A stretch of DNA of 11,048 nt from Limnohabitans sp. GTDB lineage: Bacteria; Pseudomonadota; Gammaproteobacteria; Burkholderiales; Burkholderiaceae_C. The position numbers and the translations under genes are program-made. The stretch lies in the NCBI GenBank assembly GCA_021731425.1, contig JAKFXJ010000071.1, positions 1-11,048 on the forward strand, read 5' to 3'. The notes under the pieces were generated by a model that saw nothing but the letters and a program-made list of their open reading frames with translations, was not told where the DNA came from and ran no database searches. Below, one piece after another: positions 1-8,353 of this stretch (position 1 is the first letter of the stretch; every line of letters starts with the position of its first letter).

Positions 1-55
1 ACAGGGCGCGCACGGCATCGCGGATGTCTTGGTATTGGTCGGGTGAGGTGTGCAT
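1..55 (-). CDS. Acyl-CoA dehydrogenase, N-terminal fragment (runs off left edge)
   Basis: Only the first 18 codons are present: MHTSPDQYQDIRDAVRAL. An N-terminus of the form QYQDIRDAVRAL is typical, from memory, of acyl-CoA dehydrogenases in Burkholderiales catabolic operons, where it starts the helical N-terminal domain. If correct, the product is an FAD enzyme that introduces an alpha,beta double bond into an acyl-CoA. The ATG lies 23 bp after the stop of the upstream MaoC-type hydratase gene on the same strand, so it is probably co-transcribed. No strong Shine-Dalgarno is visible in the gap. No catalytic or FAD-binding region is inside the window, so the assignment depends on a short stretch plus context. 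It would be an intact dehydrogenase in an operon whose other dehydrogenase gene has a stop codon. Confidence 0.6.
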   Translation of the reverse strand, partial: MHTSPDQYQDIRDAVRAL

Positions 56-78
56 GGTTTTTGTGTCGGTGAAAAGTT

Positions 79-960
79 TCAGGCCAGCGTGGCTTGCGCT
101 TGCATGGTGAGCCAGCCTTCGTGGTCACAAGCCCACAACTCAACAGTTTTGCCGTCAGCAGACGGGCGGCCGTTCAAGCGGAAAGGGTGCAGGTCAAAGG
201 TGGGGCGCACGGCGCGGAACTGGAAGGAGGCTAAGCGGCCCTCAGGCACTTGCCTGCGCACCAGGTCCACCAGCAAAGTCGCGATCAGCGGGCCGTGCAC
301 GATGAGGCCGGGGTAGCCTTCTTCTTGCGTCACGTAGCTGCGGTCGTAGTGGATGCGGTGGCCGTTGAAGGTGAGCGCCGAATAGCGAAACAACGACACC
401 GGGTCGGGCACAAACTCGCGTTGCCAGGACGCGCCGGTCTCGGCCGCGGTGGGTGGCACTTCTGGCGCACCAGGGACGGCGGCTGCGCGGTAAACGATGT
501 CGTGGGTTTCCGTCAGGCACAGGCCTTGGGCGTTGCTGAAGGCGTGCTCGACTTCGACAAACAGCAGGTCGCCCGTGCGGCCCGATTTGTGTTTGACCGA
601 GGCGATGCGCGAATGCTTTTGCGCGGCGTCGCCCACACGCAGCGGGTTGTCGACCTGCCAATGCAAGCGTCCCCCGGCCCACATGCGGCGCGGCAGCGAC
701 ACGGGTGGCAAAAAGCCCCCGCGCAAGGGGTGACCGTCGGGCCCGATCTGGCTTTGTGGGGCCTGCGGTAAAAAGTAGAGCCAGTGCCACAGCGGTGGCA
801 CGTCACTGCCCGCGGCTTGGCGGGCGTCATCGCGGTCCAGCAAGGCACTTTGGCCACGCAGCGGGGCGGCCACGATCTCGTCAGCGAGTGTTTCGCTGCG
901 GCCTTCCCAGCTGCGCAGGTGCGCAACCTGATCGGCGTCTAAGGTGGTGGGGGTATTCAT
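79..960 (-). CDS. Fused two-hot-dog MaoC family acyl-CoA hydratase (mesaconyl-C4-CoA hydratase/HTD2-like)
   Basis: The 293-residue product has a FAS1-like N-type hot-dog domain (about residues 10-155, with the conserved stretch GGFLPPVSLPRRMWAGG at 81-97) followed by a MaoC-type hydratase domain (about 185-293). The second domain carries RYSALTFNGHRIHYD at 192-206 and EGYPGLIVHGPL at 214-225. His204 matches the catalytic histidine of (R)-specific enoyl-CoA hydratases; the usual aspartate five residues earlier is Asn199, which I recall as normal for the fused mesaconyl-CoA hydratase/HTD2-like family. The expected reaction is reversible hydration of an enoyl-CoA in the cytoplasm. The frame stays open upstream to 1104, overlapping the ligase gene, but residues before the ATG at 960 look unlike this family, so I start there. 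The 79 bp gap to the ligase is one of the larger ones in the operon, and no strong ribosome site precedes this ATG. Substrate unknown; the family name does not prove mesaconyl-CoA. Confidence 0.85.
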   Translation of the reverse strand: MNTPTTLDADQVAHLRSWEGRSETLADEIVAAPLRGQSALLDRDDARQAAGSDVPPLWHWLYFLPQAPQSQIGPDGHPLRGGFLPPVSLPRRMWAGGRLHWQVDNPLRVGDAAQKHSRIASVKHKSGRTGDLLFVEVEHAFSNAQGLCLTETHDIVYRAAAVPGAPEVPPTAAETGASWQREFVPDPVSLFRYSALTFNGHRIHYDRSYVTQEEGYPGLIVHGPLIATLLVDLVRRQVPEGRLASFQFRAVRPTFDLHPFRLNGRPSADGKTVELWACDHEGWLTMQAQATLA

Positions 961-1039
961 AAGTTCGATCTTCGCCGAGTCGGGGCCAAGGGGCCGTCTG
1001 TGTTTTTGAAAGTCCGCCTTTGTCAATCCAAAAGGGCGT

Positions 1040-2578
1040 TCAGGCGCTGCCGGTTTGTGCGGCGCTCCACTGCTCAAGCAGCTCGCGCTTGAGCACCTTG
1101 CCACTCAGGGTCATGGGCATCTCGGGCACCAGCACCAGCGCCGAAGGCCGTTTGTAAGGCGACAGATGTTCGTGGGCATGGGCTTTCATGGCCTGCAGGT
1201 CCAACTGCACGCCAGGCTTGGCTTCGATGAAGGCCAAAATGTCCTCGTTGCCATCGGCCGCTTTGCGACCGATCACCGCCGCTTTTTGCACACCGGGCCA
1301 GGCCAGGAACACGGCCTCGACCTCGCCGGGGTAGACGTTGAAGCCCGAGCGGATGATCATCTCTTTGAGTCGACCCACCACCTGCAAAGCACCGTCAACA
1401 TCTTGTCGGCCCAGGTCGCCGCTGGCGTACCAGCCACCAGTCTTGATCACCTGAGCCGTGATCTCGGGGTCACGGAAATAACCGGGCATCAGGCCCACGC
1501 CGCGCATCCAAATCTCGCCCGTCTCGCCAGCAGGCAGGTCTTGCCCATTGGGGCCCACGATGCGCAGCTCGGCCCCTTCGACCAGGTAACCCGCGCTGGT
1601 GTCGTTGCGCTGTTCGTTCAGGCGGCACAGCGTCAAAGCGCCTGCGTATTCCGACAGGCCATAACCGTGGTGCAGGGGTTTGCCAAAACACGCCTCGATG
1701 GCCTGCTTGACGCTCAGGTCCAGCGGCGCAGCGCCTGTGTAAACGTAGCGCAAATCCGGCGCGAGCGGCTGCGCAATGCCTTGGCCATCCAGCCAGCCCA
1801 GCAAGCGGGTGAACATGGCGGGCGGGCCTTGCAGCTGCGTGAGGCCATGGTGGGCCAAGGCATCAAACACATCGGCCGGATCGAACTGGCTGCGCATGAG
1901 CAGGCCCGAGCCAGCATGCAAGGAAGCCATGAGCACCGTGCCCAGACCAAAGATGTGTGTCATGGGCAAATAAGCGTAGGACCGGTCCGAGGCCCCAAGC
2001 TGGCGCGACTGCGCCGACACCCGCGCAAACTGCAGCAAGCCAGCGTGTGTGAGCATCACGCCCTTGGGCTGGCCGGTGGTGCCCGAGGTGAAAATGATCG
2101 CGGCCACCTGCTCGGCCAGCTCACCCGTTTGAGCGGTGGCCTGTGGCCTGATAGGTGTGCGCTGCAAGCCGGGCAGCACGCTGGCCTGGGTGCCGTGCTG
2201 CGCCGCGTGTTGGCGTGCCGCCTCGGACACACCCACGGTGAAATACAGCACACGGGCATCGGCCTTGTTGGCAAAGGCCGCCACTTCGGTTGCCGTCATG
2301 CGGGCATTAACGCCGCAGGCCCAGGCCCCCACACGGCTGCAGGCCAGCACCAGGGCCACATGCTCGGGACAGTTTTCTGCGGCCACCATCACCCGGTCGC
2401 CCACACGCACACCCGCTTGGCGCAGCTCGGCTTCGAGCAGGTCAACCTGCTGGGCCATCTGGGCCAGCGTCATCACCCCTTGCGACAAATACAAAAAGGG
2501 GTGCTCAGGGGCCTGTGCGACGCGTTCATCAAACAGCTGATGAATGCGCGTGTGCGGTGAGTTCAATTGCAAAGCCAT
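1040..2578 (-). CDS. AMP-forming acyl-CoA synthetase (class I adenylate-forming ligase)
   Basis: The 512-residue product has the full set of adenylate-forming enzyme motifs: the phosphate-binding loop FTSGTTGQPKGV at 163-174, YGLSEY at 306-311, YASGDLG at 384-390 with the ATP-ribose-binding Asp388, the hinge GRLKEMIIRSGFNVYPGEVE at 402-421, and the C-terminal catalytic lysine in LSGKVLK (Lys494). All residues needed for adenylation and thioester formation appear present, and the length is normal. It should convert a carboxylic acid, ATP and CoA to acyl-CoA, AMP and pyrophosphate in the cytoplasm, making it the likely entry step for the operon's substrate. Its ATG lies 3 bp after the stop of the Bug-type binding-protein gene, so the two are probably translationally coupled; this fits a shared substrate. 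No strong Shine-Dalgarno precedes it. Chain length or aromatic preference cannot be read from sequence by eye. Confidence 0.93.
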   Translation of the reverse strand: MALQLNSPHTRIHQLFDERVAQAPEHPFLYLSQGVMTLAQMAQQVDLLEAELRQAGVRVGDRVMVAAENCPEHVALVLACSRVGAWACGVNARMTATEVAAFANKADARVLYFTVGVSEAARQHAAQHGTQASVLPGLQRTPIRPQATAQTGELAEQVAAIIFTSGTTGQPKGVMLTHAGLLQFARVSAQSRQLGASDRSYAYLPMTHIFGLGTVLMASLHAGSGLLMRSQFDPADVFDALAHHGLTQLQGPPAMFTRLLGWLDGQGIAQPLAPDLRYVYTGAAPLDLSVKQAIEACFGKPLHHGYGLSEYAGALTLCRLNEQRNDTSAGYLVEGAELRIVGPNGQDLPAGETGEIWMRGVGLMPGYFRDPEITAQVIKTGGWYASGDLGRQDVDGALQVVGRLKEMIIRSGFNVYPGEVEAVFLAWPGVQKAAVIGRKAADGNEDILAFIEAKPGVQLDLQAMKAHAHEHLSPYKRPSALVLVPEMPMTLSGKVLKRELLEQWSAAQTGSA

Positions 2579-2581
2579 GTT

Positions 2582-3565
2582 TTATTCGAAGGTCATGCCT
2601 TTGGTGACCTCAGCCCACAGCGCGTGTTCCCGGCGCATGCGGTCAGCGAGGTCGGCGGGTTTGGCGTTCCAAATCACATAGCCTTGGTCCACCCAGCGCT
2701 TGTTCAGCTCGGGGTCTTGCAAGGCACGGGCTGTGGCGGCGGTGATCTTCTGGCTGAGTTCGGCACTCATGCCCAGCGGGCCATACAGGCCGTACCAGCC
2801 ACCCACGTCGTAATCACGGATGCCCAACTCGGTCATGCTGGGCAGCTGCGGCAGGGCCGGGTTGCGCTCTTTGGACGTCACCGCCAAAGGCCGCACCTTG
2901 CCACCATCGATGTGGGCCTTGGCCCCACCCACGATGTCGAACATCATCTGAATTTGCCCGCCCATCACGTCGGTCATGGCCGGGGCATTGCCCTTGTAGG
3001 GGACATGGGTCATGTTGATGCCCGCACGGCGCGCAAACAGCTCACCGCTCAGGTGGTTCGAAGCGCCCATGCCCGCCGAGCCGTAGGCCAGTTTGCCCGG
3101 ATTGGCTTTGCCAAAAGCCACCAACTCGGGCAAGGTTTTGAAGGGCTGGTTCTGGTTGATGACCAGCACGTTGGCGTAGCTCAGGATGGTGGCCAGCGGC
3201 GTCATGTCCTTGAGCGGATCAAAAGCCATGGCCTTGAGCACATGGGGGCTGATGGTCATGGTGGGGCTGGCGGCATAGAAAATTTCCAGCGAGTTGGGTG
3301 CCGACTTGACCACGGTGTTGCCTGCCACTGCACCGCCCGCGCCGGGCCGGTTTTCCACGATCACGGGCTGGCCCAGTTCGCGGCTAAGCACGGGCGCAAA
3401 CACACGCGCCGATGAGTCCACGGGTCCGCCTGGGGCATAACCCACGATGAGTTTGACGGTGTTGCTGCCTGTGGACTGGGCCCACAGGGGCAGGGCAGTT
3501 GCTGTGCAAGCCGCCCCCAAAAGGGCCATCAGTAAACGGCGCTGGGTGGATGAGGTTTTGGTCAT
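2582..3565 (-). CDS. Bug/TctC family periplasmic tricarboxylate-type substrate-binding protein
   Basis: The 327-residue product starts with a Sec signal peptide: basic QRR at 8-10, hydrophobic LLMALLGAACTATALPL at 11-27, and a probable cleavage after Ala29. The mature part shows the Bug-family pattern: GYAPGGPVDSSAR at 42-54 (ligand-carboxylate loop), GQPVIVENRPGAGG at 65-78, YGSAGMGASNHLSGELF at 161-177 and HVPYKGNAPAMTDVMGGQI at 187-205. Known members bind carboxylates (citrate, glutamate, aromatic or dicarboxylic acids) in the periplasm and either feed TctAB permeases or act in sensing. No tctA or tctB partner is in the window, so this is an orphan binding protein, a common situation in Burkholderiales. 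The frame is open back to 3652, but the ATG at 3565 has a clear Shine-Dalgarno and begins the signal peptide. Placement directly before the CoA ligase suggests it binds the acid that the ligase activates. Confidence 0.94.
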   Translation of the reverse strand: MTKTSSTQRRLLMALLGAACTATALPLWAQSTGSNTVKLIVGYAPGGPVDSSARVFAPVLSRELGQPVIVENRPGAGGAVAGNTVVKSAPNSLEIFYAASPTMTISPHVLKAMAFDPLKDMTPLATILSYANVLVINQNQPFKTLPELVAFGKANPGKLAYGSAGMGASNHLSGELFARRAGINMTHVPYKGNAPAMTDVMGGQIQMMFDIVGGAKAHIDGGKVRPLAVTSKERNPALPQLPSMTELGIRDYDVGGWYGLYGPLGMSAELSQKITAATARALQDPELNKRWVDQGYVIWNAKPADLADRMRREHALWAEVTKGMTFE

Positions 3566-3571
3566 GGTTTG

Positions 3572-3577
3572 TCTCCT
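3572..3577 (-). promoter_or_regulatory. Ribosome binding site deciding the Bug protein start
   Basis: On the minus strand this reads AGGAGA, 6 bp before the ATG at 3565. It fixes the start at the signal peptide rather than at the earlier in-frame ATG at 3652, which lies inside the end of the preceding flavoprotein gene. Confidence 0.8.
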
Positions 3578-3623
3578 AGGGTTGTCATCGGTTTTTACTT
3601 CGGGGAATCGGTGGGGCCGCCGC

Positions 3624-4616
<993 letters not shown>

Positions 4617-5771
4617 TCAAGCGCGTGCTTCACGCACCATGTTGCGGCCGATGATGATTTGCTGGATCTGCGTGGTGCCCTCGTACAGGCGGAACAAGCG
4701 CACATCGCGGTAAAAGCGCTCGATGCCGTATTCGGCCAAGTAACCGGCGCCACCCAAAATTTGCACCGCCCGATCGGCCACACGGCCACACATCTCGGAC
4801 GCGAACATCTTGCAGCACGAGGCTTCGGTGGACACGCTGCGGCCTTCGTCGCGCTTGCGGGCGGCGTCGATCACCATGCACTCGGCCGCGTACAGCTCGG
4901 CCTTGCTGTCGGCCAGCATGGCCTGGACCAGCTGGAACTCGGCGATCGGCTGGCCGAACTGCTTGCGGTCGATGGCGTAACGCAGCGCGTCGTCCAGGAT
5001 GCGCTGGGCCACGCCCACACACACGGCGGCCAAGTGGATGCGGCCTTTTTCGAGCACCTTCATCGCGGTTTTGAAACCCTGGCCTTCTTGGCCACCGATC
5101 AGGTTGGCGGCGGGCACACGCACATTCTCAAAAATCACGTCGCAGGTGTGGGCGCCCTTTTGGCCCATCTTCTGATCGTTTTTGCCCAAGCTGATGCCCG
5201 GTGTTTTGGCGTCCACGATGAAGGCCGACACCCCACCCGCACCTTTGTCGGCCGGGTTGGTGCGCGCCATGAGCGTGAAGATTTTGGAATGCGGCGCGTT
5301 GGTGATGTAGCGCTTGGTGCCGTTCACGACGTAATGGTCACCGTCCCTGATGGCGGTGGTGCGCAGCGATGCGGCGTCCGAGCCCGCATCGGGTTCGGTC
5401 AATGCAAAAGAAGACGACAACTCGCCCGTGGCCAGCTTGGGCAGGTAATAGGCTTTTTGTTCTTCGGTGCCGTCCATCAAAATGCCCTGCTAGCCGATGC
5501 CCACCGTGGTGCCGATCACCGAGCGGAAAGCGGGCGAAGTCTTGCACAGCTCAAACAACAGACGTGCCTCCTCTTCCATCGTCAGCTCCAAGCCGCCATA
5601 CGACTCGGGGATGGTCAGACCAAACAGGCCCATATCGCGCATCTCTTGCACGATGGCTTCCGGGATCTCGTCGGTCTGGGCCACTTCGTTCTCGGCGGGC
5701 ACCAGACGCTCACGCACAAAACGGCGCACAGAGTCGAGCAGGGCTTCGAAGGTTTCGGGGTCACGGATCAT
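4617..5771 (-). pseudogene. Acyl-CoA dehydrogenase interrupted by one in-frame amber codon
   Basis: Read through, this is a 384-codon acyl-CoA dehydrogenase of normal length, but codon 94 is TAG (5490-5492). Upstream are 93 residues of the N-terminal helical domain (TIPESYGGLELTMEEEARL around 53-71); downstream, in the same frame, 290 residues continue with no other defect: FALTEPDAGSD at 122-132 (FAD/substrate loop), KRYITNA, RKQFGQPIAEFQ, QILGGAGYLAEYG and LYEGTTQIQQ with the presumed catalytic Glu364. The residue context is VGIG-stop-QGILMDGT; relatives, from memory, have Ser there, so TCG to TAG is the simplest change. It is either a recent nonsense mutation or a sequence error. A TTG four codons after the stop (5480) could restart translation but has no clear ribosome site, and the product would lack much of the N-terminal domain. 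It lies 18 bp after the thiolase gene and 15 bp before the flavoprotein gene. Confidence 0.85.
5490..5492 (-). other. Premature amber codon within the acyl-CoA dehydrogenase reading frame
   Basis: The plus strand reads CTA, so the coding strand reads TAG, in frame with both the N-terminal and C-terminal portions. Codons on either side encode VGIG and QGIL, which match the acyl-CoA dehydrogenase family without gap or shift. Confidence 0.9.
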
Positions 5772-5789
5772 GGTGAAGTCGTGTAGTTT

Positions 5790-7409
5790 TTACAAGGTTT
5801 CAAAAGTGCCGAGGATGGCCGTGGACTGGCTAGACAGCGTGCCGCCGTTGCCGTGGGCCAGCGCAGTTTGGGCACCCGCCACTTGACGCTCACCGCCTTC
5901 ACCGCGCAACTGGCGCACGGCTTCAATCACGGTGAAGATGCCGTACATGCCCGGGTGCGTGCACGACAGACCGCCGCCGTTGGTATTGACCGCCAAACGG
6001 CCACCGGGCGCGATCGCGCCGCCTTCAACAAATGCGCCGCCTTCGCCTTTTTTGCAAAAGCCCAGGTCTTCAAGGAAGAGCAAGGTGTTGATGGTGAAAG
6101 CGTCGTACAGCTGCACCACGTTCATGTCGGCAGGCGTGAGGCCCGCCATGGCAAAGGCTTCGCGCCCCGACTGGCTGGCCGATGTGACGGTGAGGTCGTG
6201 CATGGACGAGACCTGGCGGTTCCAGTTGGCGGTGGCATTGCCCAACACGTAAACAGGCTTCTTCGGCAGCTCACGCGCACGGTCGGCACGCACCAGCACA
6301 AAAGCGCCGCCGCCGTCGGTGACCAAGCAGCAGTCGCGCACCGACAAGGGGTCGGACACCATGCGGGCCTTGAGCACCTCGTCAATCGACAGCGGATCGC
6401 GCATGAAGGCTTCGGGGTTGCGCTGCGCCCAGGCGCGTGCGGCCACCGCCACTTCGGCCAGCTGGCGGCGGGTGGTGCCGTATTGGTGCATGTGCCGTTG
6501 CGTGGCCAATGCATAGGCGCTGAGCGGCTGCATCGGGGCATAGGGGGTTTCGTAGGGCTGCGGGTCCATCACGCGGCGGGCCTGGGCGATCTCGGCGCGG
6601 CCAAAAGTGGACGTGCGCTGCGTGCTGCCGTAACACACCAGCACCGCGTTGCACTGGCCCGACTGCAAAGCCATCATGGCAGGCAAGAGGTGCGCCACAA
6701 AGCTGGAGCCGCCGAGCATGGTGCCGTTGATGTAGCGGGGGTTGATGCCCAAATACTCGGTGACCGGCATCGGCCACATGGTGGACAGCACACTCGCGGT
6801 GCACAGGCCGTCGATGTCGCTCATCTTGAGTCCTGCATCGGCCACGGCGGCGTGCGCGGCGCGGGCCAGCACTTCCATCTCGGTAAAACCCGTGGCTTCG
6901 CCACAGCCAAAGGTGGCCACGCCCGCAATGGCCGCGCTGCCGCGCAAAGCTTTCAGGCCAGACGATGTGTGCACCGCCGCCGATGCAGCCGGGCCACGGG
7001 GCACGGGCTTAACCGACGTGGCCTCGGTGCTGACCGGGTCAAACACCACCACGCCTTGGCCCTTGTCGACCACCACGCGGGCCTGCACCCGCTGGCCTAT
7101 CTGCACGGCGTCGACAGGGGCTATTTCAACCCGGCTCATCAAGCGCACACCTTCGTCCAGGTCGATCAGGCAGACGTTGTAGTCGCCACCCGCGTCGGGC
7201 TTGCGGCGCACGGTGGTGACCGAATACACCGTGCCCAGGCCCGAGGGGGGCACCAGCGCGAGGTCATTACTGCCGCAGTGCGGGCAGACCTCACGCGGAA
7301 AGTAAATGTGCTGGCTGCAATCACCACATTGCTGGATCAGGAAGCGGCCTTCGGCCAAGGCGGCTTGGTGCTGCGCGAACACGCCGGAATGGTTGTTTTC
7401 TGAAGCCAT
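5790..7409 (-). CDS. Zn-ribbon/OB-fold (DUF35) domain fused to SCP-x-like thiolase; nucleophile Cys absent
   Basis: The 539-residue product has an N-terminal zinc ribbon with Cys28, Cys31, Cys42 and Cys45 (CGDC ... CPHC), an OB-fold of the DUF35 acyl-CoA-associated type (about 48-125), a linker rich in Pro/Ala/Ser, and an SCP-x-like thiolase domain (about 155-539). Thiolase landmarks include YDAFTIN at 435-441 (the NEAF/HDCF position), NGGGLSCTHPG at 477-487 with His485, and AHGNGGTLSSQS at 518-529. Where thiolases have the acyl-accepting cysteine, this protein has LGGSS at 232-236, so ordinary thiolysis is doubtful. Cysteine-less relatives include Ltp2, a steroid side-chain aldolase that works with a DUF35 domain; a retro-aldol or regulatory role is therefore possible. 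Of the nearby in-frame ATGs, that at 7409 has GAGG 8 bp upstream, whereas the one at 7415 is only 2 bp from it. The gene follows the dehydrogenase stop by 10 bp. Confidence 0.88.
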   Translation of the reverse strand: MASENNHSGVFAQHQAALAEGRFLIQQCGDCSQHIYFPREVCPHCGSNDLALVPPSGLGTVYSVTTVRRKPDAGGDYNVCLIDLDEGVRLMSRVEIAPVDAVQIGQRVQARVVVDKGQGVVVFDPVSTEATSVKPVPRGPAASAAVHTSSGLKALRGSAAIAGVATFGCGEATGFTEMEVLARAAHAAVADAGLKMSDIDGLCTASVLSTMWPMPVTEYLGINPRYINGTMLGGSSFVAHLLPAMMALQSGQCNAVLVCYGSTQRTSTFGRAEIAQARRVMDPQPYETPYAPMQPLSAYALATQRHMHQYGTTRRQLAEVAVAARAWAQRNPEAFMRDPLSIDEVLKARMVSDPLSVRDCCLVTDGGGAFVLVRADRARELPKKPVYVLGNATANWNRQVSSMHDLTVTSASQSGREAFAMAGLTPADMNVVQLYDAFTINTLLFLEDLGFCKKGEGGAFVEGGAIAPGGRLAVNTNGGGLSCTHPGMYGIFTVIEAVRQLRGEGGERQVAGAQTALAHGNGGTLSSQSTAILGTFETL

Positions 7410-7417
7410 GGTCATCG

Positions 7418-7421
7418 CCTC
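7418..7421 (-). promoter_or_regulatory. Ribosome binding site deciding the DUF35-thiolase start
   Basis: On the minus strand this reads GAGG and overlaps the TGA stop of the preceding dehydrogenase gene (TGAGG). Spacing is 8 bp to the ATG at 7409 and only 2 bp to the ATG at 7415, which favours 7409. The overlap suggests translational coupling. Confidence 0.55.
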
Positions 7422-8340
7422 AGATCGGGTCCCAGCTGAACACATCGCCCGAACGCTCCAAGTCAAAGAAGCTCGACTTGAGCGCGGGCATGGCCTGGTC
7501 GAGCACGCTCTGCGGCGTCCAGCCTTCGCTGCGGTGCACCGAGCGGATGGGGCGCGGCTGGCTCATCAAAAAGATTTCGTTGTTGCGCACGGCAAAGACC
7601 TGGCCATTCACATGGGCCGAGGCGTCGCTGGCCAAGGCCACGGCCATGGGCGCGATCTTGGCGGGCGTCATCTGCTTGATGCGCTCGACGCGGGCTTGCT
7701 CTTCGGGCGTCTCGGTGGGGATCGAGCCGATCATGCGGCTCCAGGCAAAAGGCGAAATGCAGTTGGAGCGCACGTTGAACTTTTGCATGTCCAGCGCAAT
7801 CGACTTGGACAGCGCGGTCACGCCCAGCTTGGCCGCCGAGTAGTTGGCCTGGCCAAAGTTGCCCACCAGCCCCGAGGTCGAGGTCATGTGGATGTAATTG
7901 CCGCTTTCCTGCTCCTTGAAGTGCGGGGCGGCGGCGCGGCTGACATAAAACGCGCCATACAAATGCACCTTGAGCACCGCGTCCCATTCGTCCATGCTCA
8001 TCTTGTGGAAGAAGCGGTCGCGCAAGATGCCTGCGTTGTTGACCACCACGTCGATGCGGCCAAAGCTGTCAATGGCCGTTTGGATGATGCGGGCCGCGCC
8101 TGCGGCGTCCGACACGCTGTCGGTGTTGGCCGCAGCCTGGCCGCCCATGGCTTGGATTTCGTCCACCACTTTTTGTGCCGGACCTGCGTCTTGGCCTTCG
8201 CCCGAGACGGATGCGCCAATGTCGTTGACCACCACCTTGGCGCCTTCGCGGGCCATGGCCAGCGCGATGTCGCGGCCAATGCCGCCACCTGCGCCGGTGA
8301 CCACCACCACCTTGTCCTGAACCAATCCTGTACTGCTCAT
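7420..8340 (-). CDS. MFE-2-like short-chain dehydrogenase, probable (3R)-hydroxyacyl-CoA dehydrogenase
   Basis: The 306-residue product is a classical-type SDR. It has the nucleotide loop TGAGGGIG at 15-22, NNAG at 101-104, and a catalytic triad Ser154-Tyr167-Lys171 with the 13-residue Ser-Tyr spacing seen in multifunctional enzyme type 2. Stretches such as VVVNDIGAS at 36-44, ILRDRFFHKM at 105-114 and KVHLYGAF at 124-131 are typical of the (3R)-hydroxyacyl-CoA dehydrogenase part of peroxisomal MFE-2 (HSD17B4) and its bacterial relatives. The C-terminal tail beyond about 255 is longer than in minimal SDRs, as in that subgroup. Expected reaction: NAD(P)+-dependent oxidation of an (R)-3-hydroxyacyl-CoA to a 3-ketoacyl-CoA, matching the (R)-stereochemistry that MaoC hydratases in this operon should produce. 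The frame is open back to 8526, overlapping the crotonase gene, but the strong Shine-Dalgarno before 8340 and the family start settle the N-terminus. Confidence 0.92.
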   Translation of the reverse strand: MSSTGLVQDKVVVVTGAGGGIGRDIALAMAREGAKVVVNDIGASVSGEGQDAGPAQKVVDEIQAMGGQAAANTDSVSDAAGAARIIQTAIDSFGRIDVVVNNAGILRDRFFHKMSMDEWDAVLKVHLYGAFYVSRAAAPHFKEQESGNYIHMTSTSGLVGNFGQANYSAAKLGVTALSKSIALDMQKFNVRSNCISPFAWSRMIGSIPTETPEEQARVERIKQMTPAKIAPMAVALASDASAHVNGQVFAVRNNEIFLMSQPRPIRSVHRSEGWTPQSVLDQAMPALKSSFFDLERSGDVFSWDPI

Positions 8341-8347
8341 GCCTTCA

Positions 8348-8353
8348 CTCCTT
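8348..8353 (-). promoter_or_regulatory. Ribosome binding site deciding the SDR start
   Basis: On the minus strand this reads AAGGAG, 7 bp before the ATG at 8340. It supports that start over the long upstream extension. It lies in the 154 bp spacer (8341-8494) between the crotonase and SDR genes, the largest gap in the operon. I found no convincing promoter or terminator hairpin in that spacer. Confidence 0.85.

Noticed and set aside
1021..1026. A perfect TTGACA on the minus strand between the ligase and the fused hydratase
   Set aside because: No acceptable -10 element lies 15-19 bp downstream, so it is not supported as a promoter.
961..1104. N-terminal extension of the fused MaoC hydratase by 48 residues
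   Set aside because: It would overlap the ligase gene, and the extra residues do not look like the hydratase family. The ATG at 960 gives a normal length.
1055..2560. A 501-codon open frame opposite the acyl-CoA ligase gene
   Set aside because: Same in-phase antisense shadow effect; the ligase on the minus strand has all its motifs.
4617..5480. An independent 287-residue dehydrogenase starting at the TTG at 5480
   Set aside because: No clear ribosome site precedes it, and it would lack most of the N-terminal domain that the adjacent in-frame 93 codons encode. It is better treated as part of one broken gene.
5490..5492. TAG as a recoded codon (pyrrolysine or similar)
   Set aside because: Acyl-CoA dehydrogenases have no known recoded residue, and there is no pyl gene or obvious special context in the window. 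A nonsense change or sequence error is simpler.
5853..7403. A 516-codon open frame opposite the DUF35-thiolase gene
   Set aside because: It is the in-phase antisense shadow of a clearly real gene, with low-complexity His/Arg/Ala-rich translation.
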